Shown in pieces: positions 54,263-64,000 of a DNA stretch of 64,000 nt; position 1 is the first letter of the stretch; each line of letters starts with the position of its first letter. Both the position numbers and the translations under genes were made by a program. The DNA lies in NCBI RefSeq assembly GCF_000430645.1, contig NZ_KE387185.1:1213780-1277779 (forward strand), given 5' to 3'. Under the pieces are notes generated by a model, which did not search any database, was not told the origin of the DNA, and was given only the letters and a program-made list of their open reading frames with translations. This DNA comes from Aquimarina latercula DSM 2041. Its GTDB lineage: Bacteria > Bacteroidota > Bacteroidia > Flavobacteriales > Flavobacteriaceae.

Positions 54263-56803
54263 ATGAAGAAGGCTTTAAGATCTATTCTTAAAATTAGCGT
54301 TATTCTTGGTTTTTTCTCATCGAATGCTCAAAATTATTCAGAAATCGGTAATCACGATTTTAATCAACATTGGGAGTTTAAATTAGTAGAAAATACTGGA
54401 ATATATGATACTGAACAATATGATAATTGGACAAAAATCAGCATTCCACACGATTGGAGTGTAGATTTTTCTTTTGATGCAGATAAGGGAGAAGGAGCCA
54501 CTGGATATTTGCCTGGAGGAAAAGGTTCGTATAGGAAGGAATTTATTATAAGTGAAAAAAAAGAAACTACTACTTATCTATTATTCGATGGAGTTTATAA
54601 TAATAGTAAGTTTTATCTGAATGATAAATTATTAGGTTTTCATCCTTACGGGTATTCTCCTTTTTATTTCGATATCACAGATGATTTAAACACGACTACA
54701 GGAAAAAACCAACTTAAAGTTGATGTCAATCGCAAGAAATATGTGGACAGCAGATGGTATACTGGTTCCGGTATATATAGAAATGTAAAACTAATTCGAA
54801 AGAACAATTTGCATATTCCGGTTTGGGGAATCTTTATAACTACTCCCAAGATTACAGATGAAAAAGCAGTAGTGAAAATTGCTTCTTCCATAAAAAATAA
54901 ATTTACAGAAGATCAAAAGTTTGATCTAATGATTAAAATTTATGATGATAAAGGTGATATGGTTTCTGAATTCAGTGAATCCAAGAGCATAGATTCCCAG
55001 AATGATTTGAAGATTGAAAGTACCATCGAAATATCCAATCCTTATCTATGGAAACTAGATTCCCCAAGATTGTATAAAGCTGTTGTTTCCATTGTTCAGA
55101 ATAACAATATTGTAGATAAGAATACTATAAAATTTGGTGCTCGCGAGATTGAATTTGATGCAGATAAAGGTTTCTTTTTAAATAAAGAGCATACCAAAAT
55201 AAAAGGGGTTTGTTTACATCACGATGGAGGTATTGTTGGAGCTGCTGTACCGAAGGACGTTTGGAGAAGAAGATTGCAGAAATTAAAAGAAGCAGGTTGT
55301 AATGCGATAAGAATTTCACATAATCCAGGATCAGAGGAATTTTTGGAGCTATGTGATGAAATGGGATTTTTAGTACAAGACGAATTTTTTGACGAATGGG
55401 ACAATCCCAAAGATAAAAGATTGAACATGAATGAAAGAAGCGTGGATGATATCACTCGTGGTTATACAGAATATTTTCAGGAGTGGGCAGAAAAAGATCT
55501 TAAAAATACCATATTGGCACATAGAAATCATCCTTCAATTTTTCAATGGAGTATAGGAAATGAAATAGAATGGACATACCCTAGGAATGCCGATGCAACT
55601 GGCTTTTTTAATAATATGGACTGGAGCGGAAACTACTTTTGGGAGGAACCCCCACATTCTACAGCACAGATTAAAGAAAAATTGGAAACACTTCCACGTG
55701 GGAAATATGATATTGGAAAAACAGCTAAGAAACTAGCAGCGTGGACTAGAGAATTAGATACCACAAGATATATAACAGCTAATTGTATTTTACCTTCTGC
55801 TAGTCATCTGTCTGGTTATGCTGATGAACTTGATGTTGTAGGATATAGTTATAGAAGAGTACTGTATGACTATGGACATAGGAATTACCCCGACAAGCCT
55901 ATTATGGGAACTGAAAACTTAGTGCAATGGCATGAGTGGAAGGCTGTTGAGGATCGTCCATTCATCTCCGGGACATTCTTGTGGACAGGAATTGACTATA
56001 TGGGAGAATCTAATGGGCAATGGCCAAGAAAAGCAACGCCAAGCGGGATGTTAGATGTTGCGGGATTCGAAAAACCATCCTATCATATGATGAAAACCCT
56101 TTGGAATGATGAACCTCATATTTATGTAGCAACACAAAAACTAGAAAAATCAATCTTTAAGGAAGACGAAAAAACAGGAGAGCCAGTAGAAAAAGAAAAA
56201 GGAGCTTGGAAAAAAGCTTTATGGGTATGGCACGATGTAAATGAACATTGGAATTATGAAGATCGGCAAAAAGTAGTCATAGAAGTGTATTCTAATTATG
56301 ATGAGGTAGAGTTATGTGTCAATGAACAAAGTTACAAGACAAAAAAACTAGAAGATTTCGAAGATAGAATCTATAAATGGATCATTCCTTTCCAGAAAGG
56401 AGAACTAAAAATCATTGGAAAAAAAGATGGCGAGATTGAAGAAATCAAGACAGTAAAAACTACTGGTGAACCCAAAAATATTAAACTAATAACTGATAAA
56501 ACCGTGATGCAATCGGATGGATATAGTGTCGCTCACATAATTGCACAATTGGAAGATGTTGACGGAAATCCTGTTAAAAATATAGAAGATAAGATAATGT
56601 TTTTTGTGGATGGAAATGTTAGCATACTGGGGGTAGATAATGGATCTGCTTTTAGTGTTCAGGATTATAAATCAAATTCAGTTAAAACCAATAACGGAAA
56701 ATGTTTACTTCTTATTCAGTCCCAAAAAGATAAAGGAGATATCACAATATCTGCTACATCAGAAAAGCTAACCAGTAATAAGTTAACCATAAATATTAAG
56801 TAG
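54263..56803 (+). CDS. GH2 exo-beta-galactosidase, secreted to the periplasm
   Basis: This 846-residue protein has a signal peptide (to about residue 23). The N-terminal sugar-binding jelly roll (about 30-180, with I-P-H-D-W and G-G-K-G-S-Y-R-K), Ig-like domain (about 190-300) and TIM barrel (about 300-600) follow the GH2 order. The acid/base is E434 in G-N-E and the nucleophile E551 in G-T-E-N-L. C-terminal beta domains follow. It should remove beta-linked galactose (possibly 6-O-methylated) from the non-reducing end of agar/porphyran oligosaccharides. The substrate is inferred from the GH117 gene 40 nt downstream. Confidence 0.9.
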   Translation: MKKALRSILKISVILGFFSSNAQNYSEIGNHDFNQHWEFKLVENTGIYDTEQYDNWTKISIPHDWSVDFSFDADKGEGATGYLPGGKGSYRKEFIISEKKETTTYLLFDGVYNNSKFYLNDKLLGFHPYGYSPFYFDITDDLNTTTGKNQLKVDVNRKKYVDSRWYTGSGIYRNVKLIRKNNLHIPVWGIFITTPKITDEKAVVKIASSIKNKFTEDQKFDLMIKIYDDKGDMVSEFSESKSIDSQNDLKIESTIEISNPYLWKLDSPRLYKAVVSIVQNNNIVDKNTIKFGAREIEFDADKGFFLNKEHTKIKGVCLHHDGGIVGAAVPKDVWRRRLQKLKEAGCNAIRISHNPGSEEFLELCDEMGFLVQDEFFDEWDNPKDKRLNMNERSVDDITRGYTEYFQEWAEKDLKNTILAHRNHPSIFQWSIGNEIEWTYPRNADATGFFNNMDWSGNYFWEEPPHSTAQIKEKLETLPRGKYDIGKTAKKLAAWTRELDTTRYITANCILPSASHLSGYADELDVVGYSYRRVLYDYGHRNYPDKPIMGTENLVQWHEWKAVEDRPFISGTFLWTGIDYMGESNGQWPRKATPSGMLDVAGFEKPSYHMMKTLWNDEPHIYVATQKLEKSIFKEDEKTGEPVEKEKGAWKKALWVWHDVNEHWNYEDRQKVVIEVYSNYDEVELCVNEQSYKTKKLEDFEDRIYKWIIPFQKGELKIIGKKDGEIEEIKTVKTTGEPKNIKLITDKTVMQSDGYSVAHIIAQLEDVDGNPVKNIEDKIMFFVDGNVSILGVDNGSAFSVQDYKSNSVKTNNGKCLLLIQSQKDKGDITISATSEKLTSNKLTINIK

Positions 56804-56843
56804 ATTCTTGTACTTTACAGTATCTAACCATAGCATATATCAT

Positions 56844-58124
56844 ATGAAGCTAAATCATAAAATCGTATTTCATTTATTAGCAACTGTACTTGTTATCGGT
56901 TGCAATCAACCTGACAAACAAGAAATTGTGGAAGAGGAAAAAAATAAGCCTTGTGAAACTGTACTTGATGTATCTCCAGAGAAATTAGATCGCTTTGGAA
57001 TCACCAATAAAGAATACTTAAGCGCAGCTTCAAAAAGAGCACTTCAGTGGAAGTATTTTGAGAATGACTGGTATCGAGTTTTCAATCCAATGAAACCGTT
57101 GAAAGGCGATTTAGCTTATGAAGAAGGTGTTGTTCGTAGAGATCCTTCCGCAATCATTAAAGTAGATGGGTTGTATCATGTTTGGTATTCAAAAAGTGTG
57201 GGTCCAACAGATGGATTTGGTGGGGATATTGAAAACGATAAAGTTTTTCCTTGGGATCGTTGCACCGTATGGCATGCAACCTCCGAAGATGGATGGACTT
57301 GGAAAGAAGATAAAGAAGCTGCCGTTCCTTTAGGAGAGAAAGGATCTTATGACGATAGATCCATTTTTACGGTAGAAATTATGGAATGGGATGGGATGTA
57401 TTATCTATGTTACCAAACCATCAAGTCACCATATGATGTTCGTACCAAAAATGAAGTTGGTTTAGCACGGTCTTCATCTCCTTTTGGTCCTTGGACAAAA
57501 AGTAAAGAACCTGTTCTAAAACCAGCTGATAATGGTATTTGGAAAGGGGAAGAACAAAATCGCTTTATGGTAGAAAAGAAAGGAGATTTTGATTCGCATA
57601 AAGTTCATGACCCTTGTATTCTTCCTTACAAAGGAAAATTCTATTTGTATTACAAAGGAGAGCAAATGGGAGAAGAAATATTATATGGAGGACGTCAGAT
57701 TCGACATGGTGTTGCTGTAGCAGATAATCCAAAAGGGCCTTACGTAAAATCTAAATACAATCCTATTTCCAATTCTGGACATGAAATATGTGTATGGCCA
57801 GTAGATGGTGGAATAGCTTCTTTGATTACTACGGATGGACCCGAACGAAATACATTCCAATGGTCACCAGATGGGATCAATTTTGAGATTCGTGGTGCTG
57901 TAAAAGGAGCAAATATGCCTCATGCTATTGGTCTGAATAGAACTATTGAAGCTACAACAGACAATCCAACTGCAATTTTTGATTGGGGATTATCTCACAT
58001 GTATAATAGTTGGAACTACCAGAGTATTATGCGTTTTGACTCTTATCGAAAAACATCGCATGTAGCACAAGGGGCTAAAGCGCCAGATGGGGAAAAGAAA
58101 AAAGACAAGCAAAAAGATAATTAA
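56844..58124 (+). CDS. GH117 alpha-1,3-(3,6-anhydro-L-galactosidase)
   Basis: The start is ATG 56844 (M-K-L-N-H-K), which begins the lipoprotein signal ending V-I-G-C (Cys20). A TTG at 56808 would give a spurious extension. The 426-residue protein is a five-bladed propeller of GH117. Recognisable parts are R-R-D-P-S-A-I-I (family catalytic Asp), W-D-R-C-T-V-W-H-A-T-S-E-D-G-W-T-W, H-D-P-C-I-L-P-Y and W-G-L-S-H-M-Y-N-S-W. It releases 3,6-anhydro-L-galactose from neoagaro-oligosaccharides. The adjacent dehydrogenase and cycloisomerase genes support that product. Confidence 0.92.
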   Translation: MKLNHKIVFHLLATVLVIGCNQPDKQEIVEEEKNKPCETVLDVSPEKLDRFGITNKEYLSAASKRALQWKYFENDWYRVFNPMKPLKGDLAYEEGVVRRDPSAIIKVDGLYHVWYSKSVGPTDGFGGDIENDKVFPWDRCTVWHATSEDGWTWKEDKEAAVPLGEKGSYDDRSIFTVEIMEWDGMYYLCYQTIKSPYDVRTKNEVGLARSSSPFGPWTKSKEPVLKPADNGIWKGEEQNRFMVEKKGDFDSHKVHDPCILPYKGKFYLYYKGEQMGEEILYGGRQIRHGVAVADNPKGPYVKSKYNPISNSGHEICVWPVDGGIASLITTDGPERNTFQWSPDGINFEIRGAVKGANMPHAIGLNRTIEATTDNPTAIFDWGLSHMYNSWNYQSIMRFDSYRKTSHVAQGAKAPDGEKKKDKQKDN

Positions 58125-58137
58125 TAAGTAGACAAAA

Positions 58138-59154
58138 TTGAAAGCAACGATATATAAAGGCAATAAAACCTTTAGTGTAATTGATAAGGAGGTAGCAGTA
58201 CCTAAAGAAGGAGAAGTTCGTATCAAAGTAGCATATTCTGGAGTATGTGGAACCGATGTGCATATCTATCATGGTATGATGGATAAAAGAGTAAATATTC
58301 CAGAAACAATAGGTCATGAAATGTCAGGTACTATTGATGCTATTGGTGAAGGAGTAACAGGATACGAATTAGGTGATAAGATTGTGGTAAGACCATTAGA
58401 TGATCGCGCAGTAAAACCTTCAGATAAAGGTTTTAATCATATCTGTGAAGAGCTTAAGTTTATTGGGATTGACAGTTCTGGTTCTATGCAACAGTTTTGG
58501 AACGTACCTGCTTTTACATTACATAAATTAAAAGAAGAGACCGATCTAAAATTAGCGGCATTGATAGAACCATTATCGGTAGCGGTACATGATGTTCGTT
58601 TGAGTGAACTAAACGAAGGAGAAACTGCTATTGTTTTAGGAGGAGGACCTATTGGGTTATTAGTCGCAATGGTAGCCAAAGATGCTGGTGCAAATGTTAT
58701 TATTTCGGAAGTAAATCCAGTTCGTATAGTGAAGGCAAAAGAATTAGGTTTTGATACAGTGAATCCTGTGGAAGTCGACTTGGTAGCTTATGTAAGAAGT
58801 AATACTGAAGGTCGATTAGCAGACGTGGTATTTGAAGTAGCAGGCGTTCAACCAGCGTTGGATGTAATGACGGAAGTGGCTGGTATAAGAGGAAGAATTG
58901 TTATGGTAGCTATCCATGGAGAACCAAAACCAGTGAATTTGTTTAAGTTTTTTTGGAAAGAACTAAAACTCATAGGAGCAAGAGTTTACGAAAAAGAAGA
59001 TTACGAAAAAGCAATTCAATTGATAACAGCCAATGAACTTCCTTTTGAAGAACTAATTACCGATGTTCAACCCTTAACCAAAATTCAAGAAGTTTTTGAA
59101 AATATAGATAACAATCCTGATGGACTTAAGGTATTAATGGATTGCCAACAATAA
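58138..59154 (+). CDS. MDR-family dehydrogenase, probably 2-keto-3-deoxy-L-galactonate 5-dehydrogenase
   Basis: This 338-residue protein with TTG start at 58138 (next codons K-A-T) lies 13 nt after GH117. The catalytic-zinc ligands are C-G-T-D and G-H-E, and the NAD site is G-G-G-P-I-G-L. The segment where most zinc alcohol dehydrogenases keep four structural-zinc cysteines contains only one (H-I-C-E-E-L-K-F), so structural zinc is probably absent. In the anhydro-galactose routes known from Vibrio, Postechiella and Streptomyces, a 5-dehydrogenase acts on 2-keto-3-deoxy-L-galactonate and an SDR then reduces the diketo acid. This gene and the next fit those two steps. Confidence 0.78.
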   Translation: MKATIYKGNKTFSVIDKEVAVPKEGEVRIKVAYSGVCGTDVHIYHGMMDKRVNIPETIGHEMSGTIDAIGEGVTGYELGDKIVVRPLDDRAVKPSDKGFNHICEELKFIGIDSSGSMQQFWNVPAFTLHKLKEETDLKLAALIEPLSVAVHDVRLSELNEGETAIVLGGGPIGLLVAMVAKDAGANVIISEVNPVRIVKAKELGFDTVNPVEVDLVAYVRSNTEGRLADVVFEVAGVQPALDVMTEVAGIRGRIVMVAIHGEPKPVNLFKFFWKELKLIGARVYEKEDYEKAIQLITANELPFEELITDVQPLTKIQEVFENIDNNPDGLKVLMDCQQ

Positions 59155-59173
59155 AATTAACCACATATAATTA

Positions 59174-59944
59174 ATGAGTATTTTAAATAAATTCAGTTTA
59201 GAAGGTAAAACAGCCTTAGTAACAGGCTGTAAAAGAGGTATTGGAAAAGCTATGGCCATTGGTTTAGCCGAAGCTGGAGCTAATATTATTGGTGTTTCTG
59301 CAAGTCTTGAAAAAGAAGGAAGTGATGTAGAAAACGCAGTCAAGAAATTAGGAAAAGACTTTAAAGCATATCAATGTGATTTTTCAGATAGAAAATCTTT
59401 GTATCAATTTATCAAAGAAGTAAAATCAGATGTTCCAGTAATAGATATACTCGTTAATAATGCAGGAACAATTTTAAGAGCACCTGCAGCAGAACATCCA
59501 GATGAATATTGGGATAAAGTAATAGAAGTAAATCAGAATGCTCAGTTTATCCTTACTAGAGAAATAGGGAAAGAGATGGTAGAAAGAGAGAATGGAAAGA
59601 TTGTATTTACAGCTTCATTATTAACCTTTCAAGGAGGAATTACTGTACCGGGGTATGCGGCAAGTAAGGGTGCAATAGGACAAATGACAATGGCATTTGC
59701 CAATGAATGGGCATCAAAAGGGATTAATGTAAATGCCATAGCTCCTGGATATATAGCAACTGATAACACAGAAGCGCTTAGAAATGATCCTAATCGAGCT
59801 AACTCAATTTTAGCAAGAATCCCTGCTAATAGATGGGGAAATCCTGAGGATTTTGCTGGTCCTGTAGTGTTCCTTTCTTCCGAAGCTGCCAATTATATGA
59901 ATGGATCCATCATGGTTGTTGATGGTGGATGGATGGGTAGATAA
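59174..59944 (+). CDS. SDR-family oxidoreductase, KduD-like
   Basis: This 256-residue classical short-chain dehydrogenase has the coenzyme site T-G-C-K-R-G-I-G (about 17-24), N-N-A-G (about 95-98), and catalytic S148, Y161 and K165 (Y-A-A-S-K). It resembles 2-keto-3-deoxygluconate/gluconate 5-dehydrogenases of the KduD type. It probably reduces 2,5-diketo-3-deoxy-L-galactonate to 2-keto-3-deoxy-D-gluconate, feeding the kinase at 7299-8303. It follows the MDR gene by 19 nt. Confidence 0.82.
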   Translation: MSILNKFSLEGKTALVTGCKRGIGKAMAIGLAEAGANIIGVSASLEKEGSDVENAVKKLGKDFKAYQCDFSDRKSLYQFIKEVKSDVPVIDILVNNAGTILRAPAAEHPDEYWDKVIEVNQNAQFILTREIGKEMVERENGKIVFTASLLTFQGGITVPGYAASKGAIGQMTMAFANEWASKGINVNAIAPGYIATDNTEALRNDPNRANSILARIPANRWGNPEDFAGPVVFLSSEAANYMNGSIMVVDGGWMGR

Positions 59945-59975
59945 TTAAATTAAAAACACCTCAAAAAAAGAAAAG

Positions 59976-61424
59976 ATGAAAGCAAAAGAATATCAACTTT
60001 TTATTAACGGAGGATGGGCGAATGCTACATCTGGAAGTACTGCTAATATTACCAGTCCAATCGATGAAAGCATTGTCGGCACAGTGCAAATGGGTGTGGA
60101 GGAAGATGCAAAAATTGCACTAGAAGCAGCTGAAAAAGCACAAAAAGAATGGAGAAAAGTTCCTCCAAGAAAGCGTGCAGAACTCATGCGAAAGTTTGCT
60201 GCCGAAATAAGAGCTAATAAACAATATCTGGCGGAATTATTAACCAGAGAACAAGGTAAAATTATTTCTTTAGCAGAAATAGAAGTAGAAGTTACCGCAA
60301 CTTTTATTGAATATGCTTGTGATTGGGCGAGACATATAGAAGGCGATATTATGCCTTCTGATAATGAAAACGAACATATTTATATACATAAAATTCCTAG
60401 AGGAGTAGTTGTTGCAATTACTGCTTGGAACTTTCCTTTAGCTTTGGCTGGAAGAAAAATAGGTCCAGCTCTGGTAGCTGGAAATGCAATTGTCGTAAAG
60501 CCAACACAGGAGACTCCTTTAGCTACGTTAGAATTAGGTTTTATTGCCGAAAAAGTAGGCTTGCCTAAAGGGTTATTGAACGTTGTTACTGGTTCAGGAA
60601 GGGTACTTGGTAATGCATTGGTTGAAAATCCAATTACCAAAATGGTTACCATGACTGGTAGTACACCTGCAGGTCAACAAATTTTCAAAGCTGCGGCACA
60701 AAATCTTACACATGTACAATTAGAACTTGGAGGAAAAGCTCCGGCTATAGTATTTGCAGACGCAAACTTAGATCAGGCGGCAGAAGCCGCGTTCCACTCC
60801 AGATTTGATAATTGTGGACAGGTGTGTACCTGTAATGAACGTATGTATGTACATGAAGATATATATGATGCATTTATGGAGAAATTTATGGAACATCTAA
60901 AGACTTACAAAGTAGGAAATCCATTAGATAGAAGTGTGTCCATGGGACCAAAAGTAAATGCTTCAGAATTGAAAAATATGGAGCATTTAGTAGAAGTGAG
61001 CGTAAAAGAAGGAGCTACCGTTGCAACTGGAGGAAAAAGGCCAGATGGTTCTGAATTTGAAAAAGGACATTGGTTCGAACCTACAGTACTTACAGACGTA
61101 ACCCAAGATATGACTATTGTACACGAAGAATCATTCGGTCCTATATTACCTGTGATTAGGTTTTCAGAGTTTGATCAAGTGATCGGATATGCAAATGATT
61201 GCGAATATGGATTAGCGGCTATGATTTTTACCAAGGATATGGCAACCATATTGCGATGCAATGATGAATTAGAGTTTGGTGAAATCTATGTAAACCGAGG
61301 TCATGGAGAACAACATCAAGGATTCCATAACGGATATAAACTGTCAGGAAGCGGAGGAGAAGATGGAAAGTACGGATTCGAGCAGTACCTAGAAAAGAAA
61401 ACCTTTTATATGAATTATAAATAA
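59976..61424 (+). CDS. Aldehyde dehydrogenase, probably 3,6-anhydro-L-galactose dehydrogenase
   Basis: This 482-residue NAD(P)-dependent ALDH-superfamily enzyme has the catalytic Cys C284 in G-Q-V-C, the general base E250 in L-E-L-G-G-K, and the coenzyme segment T-A-W-N-F-P. It is close in type to lactaldehyde/succinate-semialdehyde dehydrogenases. Operon position between GH117 and the cycloisomerase points to oxidation of 3,6-anhydro-L-galactose to anhydro-galactonate, the first step of the pathway. Confidence 0.86.
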   Translation: MKAKEYQLFINGGWANATSGSTANITSPIDESIVGTVQMGVEEDAKIALEAAEKAQKEWRKVPPRKRAELMRKFAAEIRANKQYLAELLTREQGKIISLAEIEVEVTATFIEYACDWARHIEGDIMPSDNENEHIYIHKIPRGVVVAITAWNFPLALAGRKIGPALVAGNAIVVKPTQETPLATLELGFIAEKVGLPKGLLNVVTGSGRVLGNALVENPITKMVTMTGSTPAGQQIFKAAAQNLTHVQLELGGKAPAIVFADANLDQAAEAAFHSRFDNCGQVCTCNERMYVHEDIYDAFMEKFMEHLKTYKVGNPLDRSVSMGPKVNASELKNMEHLVEVSVKEGATVATGGKRPDGSEFEKGHWFEPTVLTDVTQDMTIVHEESFGPILPVIRFSEFDQVIGYANDCEYGLAAMIFTKDMATILRCNDELEFGEIYVNRGHGEQHQGFHNGYKLSGSGGEDGKYGFEQYLEKKTFYMNYK

Positions 61425-61438
61425 AAGAGGTTTCATTA

Positions 61439-62533
61439 ATGGATATTCAAATAAAAGATATAAAAGTTAGATTATTCGAAGTGCCTCTTCCAGAAGTACT
61501 TTCTGATGCCAAACATGGAGATCATTATCATTTTGAGTTAGTTACTACCACCATTACCCTAAATGACGGAAGTCAAGGCACTGGATATACTTATACCGGA
61601 GGTAAAGGAGGTAGAGCTATAAAAGCTATGATAGAGTATGATTTTAAAGAAGCTCTAATCGGAAAAAACGGTGCTGATATTGAAGGAATCTATGATTTTT
61701 TAGAATGGCATATCCACTATGTAGGAAGAGGAGGAATTGCTTCTTTTGCCATTTCTACCATAGATATAGCTTTGTGGGATATACACTGTAAAAAACTTGG
61801 AGAGCCACTTTGGCAAGTTGCTGGAGGAGCAAATAATACTTGTAAATCGTATTGTGGAGGTATCGATTTGCAATTTCCACTACCCAAGTTATTACAAAAC
61901 ATGGATACCTATTTGGCCAATGGTTTTAATGCGTTAAAAATCAAAATCGGAAGGGAAAATTTAGATGAAGATATTGAGCGCATAAAAGCAGTAAGAGAGC
62001 ATATTGGTCCTGATATTACTTTTATGGTAGACGCTAATTATTCTATGAGTATTGATAAAGCTATTGAAGCGATCAATAGATTCAAAGAATTCGATATTAC
62101 TTGGTTTGAAGAACCTATTATTCCCGACCATTATAAAGGTTATGGAGAAATAGTAGAAAAAACAGGTTTCCCTCTAGCAATGGGAGAAAACTTGCATACT
62201 ATTCACGAGTTTGAGTATGCATTTGAGCAATCTAAATTGTCCTTTGTGCAACCAGATGCTTCTAATTGTGGAGGTGTCACAGGATGGTTACGTGTTGCCA
62301 AATTGGCAAAACAACATAACATTCCTGTGTGTTCACATGGAATGCAAGAATTGCATGTAAGTTTGGTTTCTTCTCAAGAAAATGCTGGATGGTTAGAGGT
62401 GCATAGTTTTCCAATAGATGAATATACAATCAGTCCATTGATTGTAGAAAACTATAGAGCGGTAGCTCCTGATATTCCTGGAATTGGTGTTGTCTTCAAT
62501 TGGGGAAAATTAGAGCCGTTTGAACAATTCTAA
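61439..62533 (+). CDS. Enolase-superfamily 3,6-anhydro-L-galactonate cycloisomerase
   Basis: This 364-residue mandelate-racemase-subgroup enzyme has the Lys base in L-K-I-K-I-G. Metal ligands lie in V-D-A-N-Y, F-E-E-P and A-M-G-E-N, and the His is in C-S-H-G-M-Q. It opens the anhydro ring of 3,6-anhydro-L-galactonate to give 2-keto-3-deoxy-L-galactonate. The assignment rests on the subgroup plus the gene order GH117-MDR-SDR-ALDH-this gene. It starts 14 nt after the ALDH stop. Confidence 0.85.
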   Translation: MDIQIKDIKVRLFEVPLPEVLSDAKHGDHYHFELVTTTITLNDGSQGTGYTYTGGKGGRAIKAMIEYDFKEALIGKNGADIEGIYDFLEWHIHYVGRGGIASFAISTIDIALWDIHCKKLGEPLWQVAGGANNTCKSYCGGIDLQFPLPKLLQNMDTYLANGFNALKIKIGRENLDEDIERIKAVREHIGPDITFMVDANYSMSIDKAIEAINRFKEFDITWFEEPIIPDHYKGYGEIVEKTGFPLAMGENLHTIHEFEYAFEQSKLSFVQPDASNCGGVTGWLRVAKLAKQHNIPVCSHGMQELHVSLVSSQENAGWLEVHSFPIDEYTISPLIVENYRAVAPDIPGIGVVFNWGKLEPFEQF

Positions 62534-62579
62534 TAAGATTCACATGAATTATTTAATAACCCACACATTTTAATAGTCA

Positions 62580-63632
62580 ATGAAAGTAGAAAAAAGAAAT
62601 TTTGGTAACATAGGAAACGATGAGGTATTCCTATATGAATTGTCTAATGATAATGGCGTGGTAGTAAAAATATCGAATTACGGAGCAACGATTACGGCAA
62701 TTCTTACACCAGATAATCAGGGTGCCTCTAGAGAGATTACCTGTGGTTTTGAGAATATTGATGGTTATTTTTCCGAAGAGTATAAGAATAACGCTCCGTA
62801 TTTCGGTGGTACAGTAGGGAGGTGTGCTTCTCGGATTCATGAAGGTAAGTTTACACTAGAAGGCAAAGAATATTCATTAGTTGGTAATGATAGGGGAAAT
62901 CATTTACATGGAGGAACTCAAGGATTTGATAGAAAAATATGGACGGTAGAAAGTTATGATAATATGAAGGATAAAGTTATCGTCATCATGAGTTTACAAA
63001 GCCCAGATATGGAAGAAGGATATCCAGGAAATGTAAAAATTAATACACGTTTTACACTTACTAATGAAAATGAATTGATTATATCTTATAAGGCGAATAC
63101 GGATAAAGCCACTCCAATTTCGTTAACCAATCATTCTTATTTTAATTTATCTGGCTTCCAAGAAACTGTACATGATCATAAAGTTACCATTCATTCAGAT
63201 GCCTTTTTAGAAGGTGATGAGAAAGGAGTAGCACAAGGAGGTGTGATAAATGTGGATGGAAGATTAGAGGATTTCAGGAATGGGAAGTTTTTTAAAGAAG
63301 CTTTAGATCATATGGAAACCGGGTTTGATCATTATTTTTTATTCCCAAAAGATTTTGAATTAAGAAAAGTGGCTTCTTTTGAGCATAAAGGATCCGGAAG
63401 AACCATGGAAGTTTTAACCACAGAACCAGGAATGTTGTTCTATTCGGGTTATTTCACTTCGGATGTTCTAAAAAGAGAAACTGGAGATCAATATGGACAA
63501 TACAAGGCCTTTTGTTGTGAAACCCATCGATATCCGAATGGAGTAAATTTAGAAGATGCTCCTAAAACGATTACCTATCCTGAAGAACCATTTACCAGTA
63601 CTACGATTTTCAAATTTTCTACAATCGAGTAG
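62580..63632 (+). CDS. galM: Aldose 1-epimerase (galactose mutarotase)
   Basis: This 350-residue beta-sandwich enzyme of the GalM family interconverts alpha- and beta-galactose. The conserved G-N-H-L-H-G-G motif (near residue 101-107), L-T-N-H-S-Y-F-N-L (about 182-190) and Y-K-A-F-C-C-E-T-H-R-Y-P-N-G (C-terminal catalytic Glu) are present. It has no signal peptide, so it is cytoplasmic. It prepares galactose from GH2 action for galactokinase. It lies 46 nt after the cycloisomerase, at the end of the anhydro-sugar operon. Confidence 0.93.
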   Translation: MKVEKRNFGNIGNDEVFLYELSNDNGVVVKISNYGATITAILTPDNQGASREITCGFENIDGYFSEEYKNNAPYFGGTVGRCASRIHEGKFTLEGKEYSLVGNDRGNHLHGGTQGFDRKIWTVESYDNMKDKVIVIMSLQSPDMEEGYPGNVKINTRFTLTNENELIISYKANTDKATPISLTNHSYFNLSGFQETVHDHKVTIHSDAFLEGDEKGVAQGGVINVDGRLEDFRNGKFFKEALDHMETGFDHYFLFPKDFELRKVASFEHKGSGRTMEVLTTEPGMLFYSGYFTSDVLKRETGDQYGQYKAFCCETHRYPNGVNLEDAPKTITYPEEPFTSTTIFKFSTIE

Positions 63633-63687
63633 TAAATAAGATATATAAAATTAACAGCGCAACACTCAACTTTTAAAATTAATAATT

Positions 63688-64000
63688 ATGACTATAGGAA
63701 TATTATTTGCGGTCCTCGCTGGATTAATGCTTGGATTATATGCATTGCCAGAAAAATATACCAAAGGATACGAGTTTGAAAATACTTGGGGAATGATGTT
63801 TTTTATCAATATGCTCATTATTCCAATCGCCGCAGGTTTTTTATTAGTGAATGATTTTGATGTTATCGTTTCTAATATACCTACAGATATTCTTTGGAAA
63901 ATGGGATTAGCCAGTATTCTTTGGGGTATTGGTGTGATGATGTGGGGAAAAGCAATTAATTACATTGGCTTGTCTCTAGGTTTTTCAATTTTTATTGGCA
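63688..64000 (+). CDS. RhaT-like sugar permease, 5' part (cut by window end)
   Basis: From ATG 63688 the frame stays open to the window edge. It gives 104 residues with three to four membrane segments (I-G-I-L-F-A-V-L-A-G-L-M-L-G, then F-F-I-N-M-L-I-I-P-I-A-A-G, then L-A-S-I-L-W-G-I-G-V-M-M-W-G). The N-Y-I-G-L-S-L-G-F-S-I pattern recalls the RhaT/DMT-superfamily L-rhamnose permeases. A role in importing galactose or anhydro-galactose is inferred from the operon, 55 nt after galM. Confidence 0.72.
   Translation, partial: MTIGILFAVLAGLMLGLYALPEKYTKGYEFENTWGMMFFINMLIIPIAAGFLLVNDFDVIVSNIPTDILWKMGLASILWGIGVMMWGKAINYIGLSLGFSIFIG

Noticed and set aside
1-64000. tRNA, rRNA, CRISPR arrays, replication origin
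   Set aside because: Looked for by eye and not seen; no cloverleaf ends, rRNA cores or regularly spaced repeats were recognised.

Overview
The window comes from a marine member of the Bacteroidetes, most likely the Flavobacteriaceae (an Aquimarina/Zobellia/Formosa-type organism; genus is inference). The evidence is AT-rich DNA, SusC/SusD pairs, type IX secretion (T9SS) C-terminal sorting domains, TAnnTTTG -7 promoter elements, TPR-LuxR and Nudix-type sugar regulators, and enzymes for red-algal galactans. Most of it is one large agar/porphyran utilisation locus.

Layout. (1) 1-2316: the end of a copper-type P-ATPase, a small metal-binding protein and a GNAT-like protein. (2) 2400-6540: a stretch of decayed genes: an MtfA-type peptidase (nonsense plus frameshift), a tyrosine recombinase (two nonsense codons), an HNH nuclease with an unknown partner, and a degraded IS982-family transposase. 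(3) 6628-8303: KDPG aldolase and KDG kinase. (4) 8514-31896: the polymer-attacking core: secreted GH16 agarase and GH86 enzymes with CBM6 modules, a PhoD-like phosphatase, GH16 lipoproteins, a surface glycan-binding protein, SusD, SusC, a small T9SS protein, a porphyranase-like and an agarase-like GH16, and a sulfatase broken by an in-frame TGA. (5) 31935-35969: Nudix-type regulator, galK, galT and a LacI-type regulator. (6) 36693-44000: a four-gene module of the type typical of Planctomycetes/Verrucomicrobia (cytochrome-DUF1549-DUF1553, DUF1501, NHL propeller, DUF2231-cytochrome-LRR). (7) 44040-52264: YdeP-like molybdoenzyme, AraC regulator, and ferredoxin reductase, ferredoxin and P450 for oxidative demethylation of 6-O-methyl-galactose, with an esterase and an alcohol dehydrogenase suited to formaldehyde disposal. 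(8) 52357-64000: TPR-LuxR regulator, GH2, GH117, the anhydro-galactose pathway (MDR dehydrogenase, SDR, aldehyde dehydrogenase, cycloisomerase), galactose mutarotase and a RhaT-like permease that runs off the end.

How it works together (inference from families). Secreted GH16/GH86 enzymes cut agar and porphyran, and SusCD imports the oligosaccharides. GH2 and GH117 release galactose and 3,6-anhydro-L-galactose. The P450 system removes the 6-O-methyl group as formaldehyde. Galactose goes through GalM/GalK/GalT. Anhydro-galactose is oxidised, isomerised and redox-epimerised to 2-keto-3-deoxy-gluconate, then phosphorylated and cleaved by the kinase and aldolase at the left end.

The most striking observation is a promoter architecture shared by six transcription units: an 11-bp-period direct repeat (consensus TTTTGTYYAGTTTTTGTCTA) ends exactly 33 nt before a TAnnTTTG-like -7 element. 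It lies upstream of the GH16 agarase, GH86, SusC, the small T9SS protein, the planctomycete-type module and GH2. This defines a candidate regulon, places the cytochrome/DUF1501 module and the small secreted protein inside the galactan response, and leaves out the P450, gal and KDG kinase/aldolase units.
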